DNA from: Planctomycetales bacterium
Lineage (GTDB): Bacteria; Planctomycetota; Planctomycetia; Planctomycetales; Planctomycetaceae
Length of the DNA: 41,340 bases
NCBI GenBank assembly: GCA_026400835.1
Contig: JAPLOA010000038.1
Span: forward strand, 1 to 41,340
Direction of reading: 5' to 3'
Shown: positions 26,633 to 35,930 of the stretch, in pieces
Layout: each line of letters opens with the position of its first letter
Numbering within the stretch: the first letter of the stretch is position 1
Position numbers and translations under genes: made by a program
The notes under the pieces: generated by a model
The model's database searches: none
What the model was told of the DNA's origin: nothing
Seen by the model: the letters and a program-made list of their open reading frames with translations, nothing else

Positions 26633-26657
26633 AGGGCTCCGTTGACGCGGGAGCCCT
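26633..26657 (+). terminator. 8-bp stem-loop, possible terminator
   Basis: AGGGCTCC and GGAGCCCT flank a nine-base loop, between the small acidic gene and the sigma-factor fragment. No T-run follows. Confidence 0.35.
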
Positions 26658-26761
26658 CTGCACTGCATTATTAGCATCGCGCGACGATCGGGGCCAATAT
26701 GTCAGATATGCCCTTCGCGTCCATGGAGTCACATTCCTGCCCCGTAAATCTGTGTCGTGTC

Positions 26762-26953
26762 ATGTCTGAAGTTACAGTGCTACTGACAGCGATTGAACAG
26801 GGGGACACTCACGCCGCGGAGCAGTTGTTGCCGCTGGTATATGACGAACTTCGACGACTGGCCGCGAGCCGGATTGGTCGAGAGCGGACGCCGATGAGGC
26901 GAGTGCGACGTCTTTCGATCAGCGACTTCAGTCGGCCACCGAGCTGGTTGTAG
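26762..26953 (+). pseudogene. Truncated ECF sigma factor (planctomycete SigECF type)
   Basis: The first ~40 residues (EVTVLLTAIEQGDTHAAEQLLPLVYDELRRLAA) match the start of the ECF sigma family common in planctomycetes, in which region 2 continues for another 100 or more residues. Here the similarity stops after S-R-I-G-R-E-R and the frame ends at residue 63. No region 2.3, 2.4 or 4 remains, so it cannot act as a sigma factor. The break is followed immediately by the tail of an unrelated gene, as expected after a deletion. Confidence 0.75.
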
Positions 26954-26961
26954 GGTCACTC

Positions 26962-27294
26962 TTGTTTTCCGAAGAAACCAAATTGACCGCACCGATCGTG
27001 GGGATGTCGACGTTCGCTCAGGAGTTCGCCGCGCGAGGACTCAAGGATGATCAAGGCCGCAGTCTGCGAGAATTCGACCTGAAAACGCGGAAGTTTCGTT
27101 ATCCGTGCAGCGGCATGAGTCAAACGGCGGCTTTCGAGGAATTGCCCGAAGAGCTGAAGACTTCGGTCGGACTGCGAATCAAGGCTCTCCTCAGTGCGGA
27201 ATCTCCGGAACAGGGATTTGAACATCTCACAACCGAAGATCGAAGGGCGTTGCGGGCGATTCTGGCGGAAACGATGCCGGGATTGATCGATTAA
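26962..27294 (+). pseudogene. C-terminal fragment of a larger protein, fused after the sigma remnant
   Basis: The frame has only a TTG start and no upstream signal. The content, GRSLREFDLKTRKFRYPCS, then a helical middle and HLTTEDRRALRAILAETMPG, resembles the C-terminal end of large planctomycete proteins as I remember them, including the final D-R-x-A-I-L-x-x-T motif. It probably kept its frame after a deletion joined it to the sigma remnant. Family assignment is tentative. Confidence 0.5.
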
Positions 27295-27401
27295 GTCTGC
27301 GGTTGAAACTGACGCGATATTGTTTGAGTCGATAGAATGGGTCTGAGCCAATCAGATTTCTTCAGTCGCCACGGCTCATTCACACAGATAGGATTTTAAA
27401 G

Positions 27402-28733
27402 ATGTTGTCTTCTCTGCTGCTTATTACCGCCAGCTTCTTTGCCGACCAGCCCGCGTGGCCGGCTTTTCTGGGGGCAGGTGCGTCAGAGATTGATCCCGCG
27501 TCAATTCCGCTTAAATGGTCACCAGCTCAGAACATCGCGTGGGATGCATCATTGCCGGGGCATGGACAATCGAGCCCTGTGATCTGGGGTGAGAAAGTCT
27601 TTGTGACGACAGTGGAAGGCGACAATAAAGAAACGTGTCACACGGTGTGTCTGTCGCTGAAGGACGGAGCGATCCTGTGGGATCATAAGCATGCGTCGAC
27701 GGCACCGGATCCCAACAGCGTGTATATCAGTCGAGCCGCCCCGACGCCGGTCGTGGACAAGGATCACGTCTTCGTGTTCTTCGAGTGCGGCGATTTGGTT
27801 GCCCTGACACATGATGGCAAAGAAGTGTGGACGAAGTCGTTGTCGAAGGAATACGGCAAGTTCGTCAACAAGTTCGGCCTCAGCAGTTCACCAGTACAGA
27901 CCGAGTCTTCTGTGATCGTGCTGATCGACGACGAAGGTCCGTCGTATCTCGTCGCGCTCAATAAAGTGGATGGCGGCATTCTGTGGAAGACGGATCGCCC
28001 CAGTCGGACAAGCTGGAGTAGCCCGGCGATCCTGCCAATCAACGGTCAGCTCCAGGTGATTGTCAGCTCGGCTGGCACTGTCGATGGTTACGATCCCGCC
28101 GTTGGAAAGCTGTTGTGGACTTACGCGGATGTGGGTGGAAACACCGGAACAACTCCCTTGCCAGTGGGGCAGGACCAGTTCCTGATTGCGGCATCACCAG
28201 GCCGATCGGGTGAAAACTCAGAAGGCGCGAAGAAGTCGAATGCTTTGTTGAAGGTTACTCCTGAAGGTGACAGCTGGAAAGTTGAAAAGGTCTGGGCGGC
28301 TGCTGAGGCGACTCCATCCTGGGCATCTCCTTTTGTCCATCAGGGTTTTGCCTATTGGGTCAATCGAGTTGGCGTCGTGTATTGCATTGATGTTGCCACC
28401 GGCGAGCAAAAATATGCGCAGCGGACGAAGCAGTCGTGCTGGGCGACACCGCTGCCTCTTGGTGATCGCATCTACTTCTTCGGCAAAGACGGGGTCACGA
28501 CAGTGTTGGCAGCCGGGCCTGAATTCAAGGAGCTGACGGCCAACGAATTATGGCCTGCGGATACTCCGCCCACCGACAACGGCGCACCGAAGCCAGATGA
28601 GACCAGCACAGAACGCAAACAAGCGTCGGCGATGTTCTCCGGGCCTACTCAATACGGAATCGCCGCCGTCAGCGGCAGCCTGCTGATTCGTGTCGGCAGT
28701 CATGTGTACTGCGTGAGGGAAGCCGCCAGGTAG
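27402..28733 (+). CDS. Exported PQQ-like beta-propeller protein (BamB-like)
   Basis: 443 residues with an N-terminal signal peptide (about 1-14) and repeated PQQ-type blades: DGAILWDHKH, DGKEVWTKSL, DGGILWKTDRP, VGKLLWTYADVGGN and TGEQKYAQRT, each with the W-x-x-x/G-x-x-x-W pattern. It should fold as a seven- or eight-bladed propeller in the periplasm. Such proteins in planctomycetes are common, often near cytochrome or sulfatase genes, and mostly without known ligand; lack of a lipobox argues against a true BamB role. AGGA nine bases upstream of the ATG supports the start. Confidence 0.85.
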   Translation: MLSSLLLITASFFADQPAWPAFLGAGASEIDPASIPLKWSPAQNIAWDASLPGHGQSSPVIWGEKVFVTTVEGDNKETCHTVCLSLKDGAILWDHKHASTAPDPNSVYISRAAPTPVVDKDHVFVFFECGDLVALTHDGKEVWTKSLSKEYGKFVNKFGLSSSPVQTESSVIVLIDDEGPSYLVALNKVDGGILWKTDRPSRTSWSSPAILPINGQLQVIVSSAGTVDGYDPAVGKLLWTYADVGGNTGTTPLPVGQDQFLIAASPGRSGENSEGAKKSNALLKVTPEGDSWKVEKVWAAAEATPSWASPFVHQGFAYWVNRVGVVYCIDVATGEQKYAQRTKQSCWATPLPLGDRIYFFGKDGVTTVLAAGPEFKELTANELWPADTPPTDNGAPKPDETSTERKQASAMFSGPTQYGIAAVSGSLLIRVGSHVYCVREAAR

Positions 28734-29450
28734 AGGTCAGGTTGCGATCACTTCTGTCATGACCGCGTATTGAATATCACCGTGTATTGAACATCCGATC
28801 CCGACTGCAAAAAGTGGGCAGCAAGAAGAATGCAATGCGCGGTGAGTGAAGAGCGGATCGTTGCATTGCAAGGTGCGTAACTCGGACCGAGCAACGGGAG
28901 TTCCGGTAGTCTCCCGGAACGGACCAGCTTCCATAATCATCAATCATCAGAAGCGTCCACGGCAACACGATTGAGACAGGTATCGTCAATCCGTTATTCG
29001 AGTCTCTCCGTCACATTCTGATGGCGGCCCAGTGATCCAAATGCTCGCGGATCAAAGGGGCCTCGCTCAAAAATGGACACCCGTGCGTCAGGAATTTTTC
29101 CGGCTTTGGTGCGTGCGGTGGTGCCCCAGCCTGACTGAGTATCCTGAGTGGCAGATTCCGGGTGAACTCGATACTCCACCAGGACTCTCGGGAGATTGAC
29201 CTCCGGAATATTGCAGGCAGGCGGTGCAGGCATCCGCGGGGACTCGGAAATTTTCACATTCCTGCCCGACCATTTGTTCCAGAAGTCGACAACGAGCCGT
29301 CTCGGGCGAGCTCTTGCTGGCTGGCTGAATGGAAAAGCGAAAGGCACACTGCACTGGAAAATCCTTCCGGGGCTTCAGGCAGATCTTGTTGAGGCAGGAC
29401 GTGCGGCGGAGTCATCAAGTCCAAGCCGACAGGCAGCCAGAAAAGAGGGG
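28734..29450 (-). other. Gene-poor stretch, possible decayed coding sequence
   Basis: Minus-strand frames at 28,994-29,347 and 28,777-28,989 have partly protein-like content, but they are short, in different frames and without start signals. I think they are debris of the same gene as at 29,451-30,022, but the evidence is weak. Confidence 0.25.
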
Positions 29451-30022
29451 TCAAGGCCATACACGGCTATTGATGCCGACCAGCGGTAGAGTGCCTTCAA
29501 ACAGAAACCATGTCATCAGCAAACCGCCGATAAGGATAATGTCAATGATCAGAACAAGAGGGACCGTCTGTCTTCTGCGACGAAAGACGGACTCGGAGTT
29601 GGTCCAGAAGCCGACTCGTGTGAGGTTCTTCTTTGTTCCAAAAATGAAGCCCAAAAAACGGTCGCCAAAGTCAGCAGGACGATCTCGCTGGAGATAAATC
29701 CAACGAAAGGGGCACTGAGCCACGCGGGAAGGATTGGTTTGAATCTCTGAACCACAATGCCGATGGAAAATGCAGGAGCCTGTATCGCAAACATGACCGC
29801 TGGAATGAAATTGTGCCACCACTTTGACATGACCTTCAGCGAGATTTCGCATCGTCGCAAACTCTTTTGAGCCCCCGTCAGAAAACAAACGGTGGGCATG
29901 AAAGAGTCAGAAATCACTGTGCCGATGGCACTTGTTTTCTCCGCCATTCGCAACTCGGTTACGTATCCGATCGTGTCGAACAATCCCCACGCATTTGGCA
30001 GTCGTGTGGCCCATGGCTTCAC
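29451..30022 (-). pseudogene. Frameshifted membrane protein remnant
   Basis: One minus frame (30,022 down to 29,549) reads MAEKTSAIGTVISDSF and then three hydrophobic segments, including LSAPFVGFISSEIVLLTLATVFWASF. It loses character near position 29,640. The overlapping frame ending at 29,451 then resumes with TKKNLTRVGFWTNSESVFRR and another membrane segment LVLIIDIILIGGLLMTWFLF. The two halves join if one or two bases are lost or gained near 29,620-29,650. The family is not recognised. The read is either a real frameshift or a sequencing error. Confidence 0.4.
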
Positions 30023-30105
30023 TCGAGAGCCTGACTCGCCCTCCGAACGGGAGTTGAGGGACAGTCCCGAAACAACATCCTGTTTTTACTGCGGCGCGAA
30101 ATCGC

Positions 30106-30180
30106 AACCCGCTGCGTGAGCGAGGGATTGTGCTTTTGCGTTTGCCGCCGTGTTTCGGAAAATCCCTCGCTGACGCGTTT
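30106..30180. repeat. Interspersed palindromic repeat, copy 2
   Basis: Contains GCGTGAGCGAGGGATT on the left and AATCCCTCGCTGACGC on the right, complementary in 15 of 16 positions, with about 30 bases of loop between. The same arms occur in the copy at 34,320 and in part at 24,221. Confidence 0.75.
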
Positions 30181-30633
30181 CGAAGTTGCGCGTTTGGTTT
30201 TAATTTCGGGAACTTGTTTCGGGACTGGTCGTTAGTTCGGGTGGACAGTCGCAAAGAGGGATTGTTCGGAAGACTCCGATGGTCCTGAACAGGTCAGGCG
30301 GATCCTGCTGTTGTCCGGGGGGCAAACGGCCAAACTGGAAATCGGTGAGAAATGTGGAGTGAATCGGTGTTGCTATTCTTGTTCGTGGAGGGTAATGTCA
30401 CGCTTCCTGACTTTCGATGCGACTTGGAATACTAGTCCTGGAAGGATGGATGGTGTGAGCATTTGTGTTCTCGAAGACAGTCGTGTGCTAACTAGTTCCG
30501 TCCGCCCTTGAGTTCTCCTGCAGCACCCTTTTGCACAAAGTCGTACGTGGCTTTGTTGGTTATGTGTTCTAACGGCTGCCGTTGTGGCAGCGATCAGGTG
30601 TTTTGGAAGCTGTAAAGCTCAAGGGTTTTTGTG
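30181..30633. other. Leader region of the RRM gene
   Basis: No gene is seen. A short hairpin (CTGCC, four or five bases, GGCAG) lies near 30,575-30,590 in the likely untranslated leader of the RRM gene. A long leader is common for genes of cold-induced RNA-binding proteins, but regulation is inferred only. Confidence 0.3.
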
Positions 30634-31023
30634 ATGAGTAAGAACATTTTTGTAGGTAGCCTCGCATGGGGCACAACGTCTGAAGGCCTCGAGCGGGCTT
30701 TCGCACAGTACGGCGTCGTGACCTCAGCCAAGGTCGTCAGTGACCGTGAGACTGGCCGATCCAAGGGATTCGGCTTTGTTGAAATGGAAAGCGGTGGCGA
30801 TGAAGCCATCCGTGCACTGAACGGTTCAGACCTTGACGGCCGCCAGATTGTTGTCAACGAGGCTCGTCCTCGTGAAGGCGGCAGCGGTGGCGGCGGTGGT
30901 GGTGGTGGTCGCGGCGGCTACGGTGGTGGCGGCGGCGGCGGCCGAAGTGGTGGCGGCGGCGGCTACGGTGGTGGCGGCGGCGGTCGAAGTGGCGGTGGCG
31001 GCGGTGGTCGCGATCGTTACTAG
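30634..31023 (+). CDS. Glycine-rich RRM RNA-binding protein
   Basis: 129 residues. One RNA recognition motif spans 3-80: RNP2 is IFVGSL (5-10) and RNP1 is KGFGFVEM (44-51), with the aromatic residues that stack on RNA. A low-complexity tail of G with Y, R and S follows (82-126), as in glycine-rich, cold-responsive RNA-binding proteins of bacteria and plants. It likely binds single-stranded RNA and may act as a chaperone. AAGG about ten bases before the ATG marks the start; the GTG one codon earlier is less likely. A textbook terminator follows. The Gly tail could promote phase-separating behaviour, which is speculation. Confidence 0.92.
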   Translation: MSKNIFVGSLAWGTTSEGLERAFAQYGVVTSAKVVSDRETGRSKGFGFVEMESGGDEAIRALNGSDLDGRQIVVNEARPREGGSGGGGGGGGRGGYGGGGGGGRSGGGGGYGGGGGGRSGGGGGGRDRY

Positions 31024-31094
31024 GCACTTGCCCTTTGGGCTTTTTAGACAGCAGACTTCCTTCCTGATTCAGGATTGAACTGTACAAACTCAGA

Positions 31095-31127
31095 GGGTGT
31101 TCGAACGCAAGTTCGAACACCCTTTTT
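31095..31127 (+). terminator. Rho-independent terminator of the RRM gene
   Basis: GGGTGTTCGAAC, loop GCAA, GTTCGAACACCC and five T. The 12-bp stem is perfect and begins 71 bases after the stop codon. Confidence 0.92.
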
Positions 31128-31681
31128 GAATTCACGGCATCTGACAACTGCGGCGTATCTGCTCGCTTTTGCGAAAACGCATGCTCTCTGACGTCGCCCT
31201 GAGTCAGTTGTTCGCACCGAGCTGTTGATCAGATTTCCAATCGAATTCCGGCTGATGTCATCACCACAAGTAGTACGAGCCTGAAATCAACAGGCCCTCG
31301 AGTCAGTTTTGCTGCTCTTCAACACCCACTCACAATCGCATTGAGTTGCCTAATCGGGATGACTCGTCTCGTACGTTGGTCGCGCTGCGTCCGGGTACAA
31401 ATTGACGCCCCCGCATGTTTCGTTTCGGAAAAACGTGCGGAGTTGGCAAAAACTGCTCCAGCGACTGCTGAGTGGAATTCGAGGAAAACCGTGGGGACTT
31501 TCTTTTGTGCATAGACTCCTGTCTTGTTCAGCCGAATAGTGATTTCTAAACTCCGTTCGTACCAGACAGTTCGGAAAACCAGGAATGCGTGGTCAAACCG
31601 CCTTGCAGGCTGCTGCACTTTCTTTTGAAGTTGCCGCTCTCTGGGTTTGACTGGTCGTTCAGAACACCCGGGATGTGACCC
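31128..31681. other. Intergenic stretch upstream of the metallophosphatase
   Basis: About 550 bases. The minus-strand frame running from here into the next gene is a shadow of that gene. Nothing else was identified. Confidence 0.4.
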
Positions 31682-32428
31682 TTGAGAGCGTTGATCAGTG
31701 ATATACACGGAAATCTGGAAGCGCTTCAGGCCGTGCTGGCGGATATCCGCAAAAAGGGCATTTCCGAGATCTATTGCCTTGGCGACATCGTCGGCTACGG
31801 TCCCAATCCGGCCGAGTGTATCGACCTGGTGATGGATCTCGACATGTGCCTTCTGGGCAATCACGATCAGGCGGCTCTCTTTGATCCCGAAGGTTTTAAC
31901 GCAGGAGCTGAACGGGCGATCTTCTGGACTCGGTCTGTCCTCGAAAAAGGCATCGGCCCCAAGGCAGAGAAACGCTGGGACTTCCTTGGTGAACTCAGCC
32001 GACGTCATCGGGACGAAGCCACCAATACGATGTACGTGCATGGCTCGGCCCGGAATCCTTTGAACGAGTATGTCTTTCCGGACGACATCTACAATCAGGT
32101 AAAGATGGAAAAGATCTTTGCCCTCGTCGAGCAGTACTGTTTTCAGGGACATACCCATATTCCTGGTGTGTTCACTGACACCCTTGAGTTTTTTGCACCT
32201 GAAGAGATTGGTTTCAAGTACAAGCTTGGCAAGCAAAAGCTGATGGTGAATGTCGGCTCCGTTGGCCAGCCTCGAAACAATGATCCCCGCTCTTCATACG
32301 TCACATTGGACGGCGATACGATCGAGTTTCACCGAGTCAGCTACGACCTCGCAAAGACGGTCGAAAAGATCTACGCGATCCCCGAGCTGGACAATTTTCT
32401 CGGTGACCGACTTCGCGAAGGTCGCTAG
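31682..32428 (+). CDS. Calcineurin-like metallophosphatase (YfcE-type)
   Basis: 248 residues. The metal-binding motifs of the calcineurin-like superfamily are all present: D-I-H-G-N at about 7-11, G-D-I-V-G-Y-G-P near 34-41, GNHD near 59-62, the single V-H-G (MYVHGS) near 119, and GHTHIP near 157. The final part, [20 protein letters not shown], is typical of single-domain bacterial phosphodiesterases/phosphatases of this class. The substrate is unknown. The frame has no ATG near the start; the TTG at 31,682 is the first possible start because a stop codon lies six bases upstream in frame. Confidence 0.87.
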   Translation: MRALISDIHGNLEALQAVLADIRKKGISEIYCLGDIVGYGPNPAECIDLVMDLDMCLLGNHDQAALFDPEGFNAGAERAIFWTRSVLEKGIGPKAEKRWDFLGELSRRHRDEATNTMYVHGSARNPLNEYVFPDDIYNQVKMEKIFALVEQYCFQGHTHIPGVFTDTLEFFAPEEIGFKYKLGKQKLMVNVGSVGQPRNNDPRSSYVTLDGDTIEFHRVSYDLAKTVEKIYAIPELDNFLGDRLREGR

Positions 32429-32722
32429 CTGGCCAGTTGATTTGATGGCCGTCTTTTGTCCTGCTCGCTTTACGCCGGCATTCGACCATGAAGTTTCGGT
32501 AGCGATGCCAACAGAAGGCAGCACTACAAAGAGAATCAGCAACTTTCAACGCGACACTGAATTTCAGGATTCTGTACACCGTGTATGGTGGCCGGGGCTT
32601 GATCCAGGAGTGCTCGTCGCTAAAACCCTGCCAAAGGTTGCTCACAACCCTGGGCTGGTCATGTCTCGTGAACATTTTTTACGCTGATTTGCCAGGGGAA
32701 ACTGTTTGCCTCGGAGCATTTC

Positions 32723-34243
32723 ATGCGCATGATCCTGTTGGTGATCGGAATTGTTGTCTCAGGATCCAGGGCTGGTTTTGGTGCGCAGCATCCAAATATT
32801 GTCGTGATCTACGTTGATGATCTGGGGTATGGTGATGTTGGCTGCTGTGGGGCTACCAGCGTTCGAACTCCGAACATCGATCGCATCGCCACCGAGGGCT
32901 GTCGTTTCACCGATGGCCATAGTTCAGCTGCGACTTGCACGCCTTCGCGATATGCTCTGCTGACGGGTGAATATGCGTGGCGTCTGGACGGGACGGGCAT
33001 TGCTCCGGGTGATGCAAATGCCATCATCAAACCGGGACGCGTGACGGTGCCTGCGATACTGCAGAAGGTCGGGTTTCGCTCCGCCGTGATCGGGAAATGG
33101 CATCTGGGTCTGGGCGACAGACCCATTGATTGGAACAAGCCCATTTCACCGTGTCCGCTGGACATTGGCTTTGATGAAAGCTTTATCATCCCGGCAACAG
33201 GGGACCGCGTGCCTTGTGTTTACGTCGAGAATCGCGATGTCGTGGGGCTTGATCCGAGTGATCCGATTGCTGTCAGTTTTCGTAACCGCATCGGCAATGA
33301 TCCAACCGGGTTGGACAATCCCGAACTCCTGAAAGTCGGATGGGATCACGGTCACAACGCGACAATCATCAACGGCATCAGTCGCATTGGCTTTATGTCC
33401 GGAGGCACGGCAGCTCGATGGGTGGATGAGGACATGGCCGACGTGATTACGACTCGGGCAAAGTCATTTATCGATCGCCATATGGCCAGCCATTCCGGTC
33501 AGCCATTCTTCCTGTATTTCAATCCGCACGATATTCACGTGCCGCGAGTTCCGCATCCACGATTTGCCGGAGCAACATCCATGGGGCCACGAGGAGACGT
33601 GATTGCGGAGCTGGACTGGTCTGTCGGTGAGATTCTGGAAACACTCGACCAGCATCGACTGACTCAGAATACCATTGTTATCTTAACCAGTGACAACGGT
33701 CCGGTGCTTAACGATGGCTACAAGGATGAAGCTGTGCAGAAGATCGGAGATCATTCGCCAGCCGGAGTTCTTCGCGGCGGCAAGTACAGTGCCTTCGAAG
33801 GCGGGACACGAGTTCCATTCCTGGTACGCTGGCCAGAGAAGATTGCTCCGGGCACAACGTCCGGTGCTCTCATGTGCCAGATTGATTTTCTGGCGACATT
33901 CGCGGACCTGGTCGGCCTCAGGCTGCCCGACGGCGCGGGGCCGGACAGTTTGAATATGCTGCCCGCATTGCTTGGTACGGATCGCAACGGAAGAAGTCAT
34001 CTTGTCGAGCAGGCCGGAGTGTTGTCGTTGCGAATGGGGCCGTGGAAGTACATCGAATCCGGAAAAGGGCCGGCTGTCAATAAGCAGGTCAACATTGAAA
34101 CCGGCAACGCTCCGGAGCCCCGTTTATTTCATCTGGAGCAGGATCTTTCCGAAGAGCACAACGTGGCAGATCAGCACCCGGAGCAGCTCAGGACGATGGC
34201 TGAGTTGCTTGCCCGAGTGCGCGAACAGGGGACGCCCCGCTAA
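32723..34243 (+). CDS. Exported sulfatase (Cys-type, formylglycine-dependent)
   Basis: 506 residues with a signal peptide (1-21). The metal site VDDLGYGDVG lies near 31-40, the active-site C-T-P-S-R has Cys72 as the residue converted to formylglycine, followed by LLTGEYAWR. Conserved blocks GKWHLG, LYFNPHDIHVP and TSDNGP complete the alkaline-phosphatase-like fold. Such enzymes remove sulfate esters from polysaccharides, for example algal glycans. It must rely on a formylglycine-generating enzyme encoded elsewhere. The ATG at 32,723 has GGAG eight bases upstream. It stands alone with a repeat element downstream. Confidence 0.93.
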   Translation: MRMILLVIGIVVSGSRAGFGAQHPNIVVIYVDDLGYGDVGCCGATSVRTPNIDRIATEGCRFTDGHSSAATCTPSRYALLTGEYAWRLDGTGIAPGDANAIIKPGRVTVPAILQKVGFRSAVIGKWHLGLGDRPIDWNKPISPCPLDIGFDESFIIPATGDRVPCVYVENRDVVGLDPSDPIAVSFRNRIGNDPTGLDNPELLKVGWDHGHNATIINGISRIGFMSGGTAARWVDEDMADVITTRAKSFIDRHMASHSGQPFFLYFNPHDIHVPRVPHPRFAGATSMGPRGDVIAELDWSVGEILETLDQHRLTQNTIVILTSDNGPVLNDGYKDEAVQKIGDHSPAGVLRGGKYSAFEGGTRVPFLVRWPEKIAPGTTSGALMCQIDFLATFADLVGLRLPDGAGPDSLNMLPALLGTDRNGRSHLVEQAGVLSLRMGPWKYIESGKGPAVNKQVNIETGNAPEPRLFHLEQDLSEEHNVADQHPEQLRTMAELLARVREQGTPR

Positions 34244-34319
34244 GGAGCAGTCCCGCAATAAGTGCCGTCTATCCCAACCCGAAGCGTCAGTTTTGCAGTT
34301 GCGCATTTGCTTCTATCCC

Positions 34320-34398
34320 AACCCGCTGCGTGAGCGAGGGATTGTGTTTTAGCGTTTTGGGCAGTGTTTCCGTAAATCCCTCGCTGACGCGTCGGGTT
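34320..34398. repeat. Interspersed palindromic repeat, copy 3
   Basis: AACCCGCTGCGTGAGCGAGG starts at 34,320 and extends to 34,343; its inverted partner spans 34,375-34,398, and 21 of 24 positions pair. A half copy (AACCCGAAGCGTCAG) precedes it near 34,276 and a derived one (AACGCGTCAGCGAGG) follows near 34,460. Confidence 0.8.
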
Positions 34399-34575
34399 AT
34401 GATAAATCCCAGTGTTTCTCCGCAAGTTAACAACCTCAGCGCCGAAACGCGCAACTTCAAAACGCGTCAGCGAGGCATCTGGATGCTGTGCCAGATCCCT
34501 CACGGAGGTGTCAGGTTGGAATTTCAAGGCATAGAAACATCCGGAAGTGAATCCGGGGCTGTTGCTTACGCGGCT

Positions 34576-35565
34576 CTACTTCAAAAGGCTCTTATCAAGC
34601 ACTGCGCGAGCTTTCTGGAAGTAGTCCTTCCATTCAATCTCGGGGCCGCCATTCTTCAGACAGTCGCGTACTTTCTGCAATGTGTTACGAGACATGTGCG
34701 GGCAGCGGTTACAGGCACATGTTTCACCCGTTGATGCCGTAATACCGGGCACCGGGATATACGTGTGTTGCGGCGCGGCCTTCTGCAGCGGATGAATCAT
34801 GGCGGCTTCCGTTGCAACAAGAAACGTCGTGGGCTTTTCAACCGACATGACGTGCTGTCGCATCTTTTCCGTCCCGCCAACGACATCGGTCAGTTCGAGA
34901 ATATTCTGAGGACACTCCGGATGCGCCATGATGACACATCCCGGAGTTCGTTTTTTGATGCGGATCAGATCCTGAATGCTGAAGACTTCATGCACCATGC
35001 AGGAGCCCGGCCACAGGATCATTTTGCGTCCCGTCACTTCGATCAGGTAGCGGCCAAGATGTTGGTCGGGAACGAAGAGAATTTCTTTGTCCGCGGGAAC
35101 ACGGTCAATGATCTCGCGAGCATTCCCGCTGGTCACGATCCAGTCCACAAGACTCTTCACGGCCGCCGACGTGTTGATGTAGGCGACGGTCTGAAAATCA
35201 CGACCTTGTGCCCGTAACTGGTCCTGAAATGCAGCCAGTTGATCGGGCGGACAACTGTCCGCAAGTGAGCAGCCAGCAAGCATGTCCGGAATCAAAACTC
35301 GCTTTTCCGGATTCATGATTTTGGCGGATTCCCCCATGAAATGGACCCCCGCAAACACGATTGTGGAGGTCGTCACTTTGGTCGCATCGCGAGCCAGTTT
35401 CAGGCTGTCGCCGGTAAAGTCCGCGATGTCCTGAATTTCGCCGTCGACGTAAAAGTGAGCCAGAATTGACGCATCTTTCTCTTTCTTTAATGCTTCAATT
35501 TCATCCATCAGATCCAATGGATCTTCTTCAGAAACCGGGCGCTCGGAAAAGATCTGGAGTGACAT
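34576..35565 (-). CDS. nadA: Quinolinate synthase
   Basis: 329 residues. The enzyme condenses iminoaspartate with dihydroxyacetone phosphate to quinolinate, the second step of de novo NAD synthesis, and carries a 4Fe-4S cluster. Cluster-region cysteines are Cys99 (AGCSLADSC), Cys189 ([11 protein letters not shown]) and the C-x-C-x-x-C group at 283-288. The conserved [36 protein letters not shown] and [10 protein letters not shown] motifs are present. The start at 35,565 matches the usual N-terminus. No nadB or nadC lies next to it in the window. The 5' region faces the epimerase gene across ~365 bases. Confidence 0.97.
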   Translation of the reverse strand: MSLQIFSERPVSEEDPLDLMDEIEALKKEKDASILAHFYVDGEIQDIADFTGDSLKLARDATKVTTSTIVFAGVHFMGESAKIMNPEKRVLIPDMLAGCSLADSCPPDQLAAFQDQLRAQGRDFQTVAYINTSAAVKSLVDWIVTSGNAREIIDRVPADKEILFVPDQHLGRYLIEVTGRKMILWPGSCMVHEVFSIQDLIRIKKRTPGCVIMAHPECPQNILELTDVVGGTEKMRQHVMSVEKPTTFLVATEAAMIHPLQKAAPQHTYIPVPGITASTGETCACNRCPHMSRNTLQKVRDCLKNGGPEIEWKDYFQKARAVLDKSLLK

Positions 35566-35930
35566 CAGGATAGTCCTTCAATTTCTGCAAGACAAAATGC
35601 GAATCGCTATTCTTCGCGGTGGCTGGAAAAATGGAAGGCTTTCCGCCACCAAAATCTCGTCTTTTGCACTTGTCTGCCCTGCGTCTGTAAACTGTTGAGG
35701 TCGGAATAACCGACACAATCCCTCGAAACAGTATCGTCAATTCACTGCCGAAATGCTGGAATTCCCTGCATTCCGTGGACTTCCGAGACTCCGGCAAAAT
35801 TTTTTTTCGCTGGACGGCATTTCAGAGCCGGCCTCTCGCTATGACCAGGACTGTCTGTAAAGCACAGTTCTGGGCGGAAACTGACATCTGTTCTGACCAT
35901 ACCACTACTTCAGGTCAAAAGGCTTTCAAA
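35566..35930. other. Divergent promoter region between nadA and the epimerase gene
   Basis: About 365 bases; the epimerase frame is open through most of it but carries no domain. Both genes' promoters must lie here. No riboswitch-like structure was recognised. Confidence 0.4.

Noticed and set aside
30833-31020. GGN-rich repeat resembling a microsatellite or CRISPR-like pattern
   Set aside because: It is the coding sequence of the glycine-rich tail. No CRISPR array with regular spacers was seen anywhere in the window.
30854-31147. Arg/His-rich minus frame over the glycine tail of the RRM protein
   Set aside because: It is the complement of GGN codons; low complexity only.
31319-32236. 305-residue minus-strand frame
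   Set aside because: It is the antisense shadow of the metallophosphatase gene, which carries all its catalytic motifs on the plus strand; the minus frame shows no domain.
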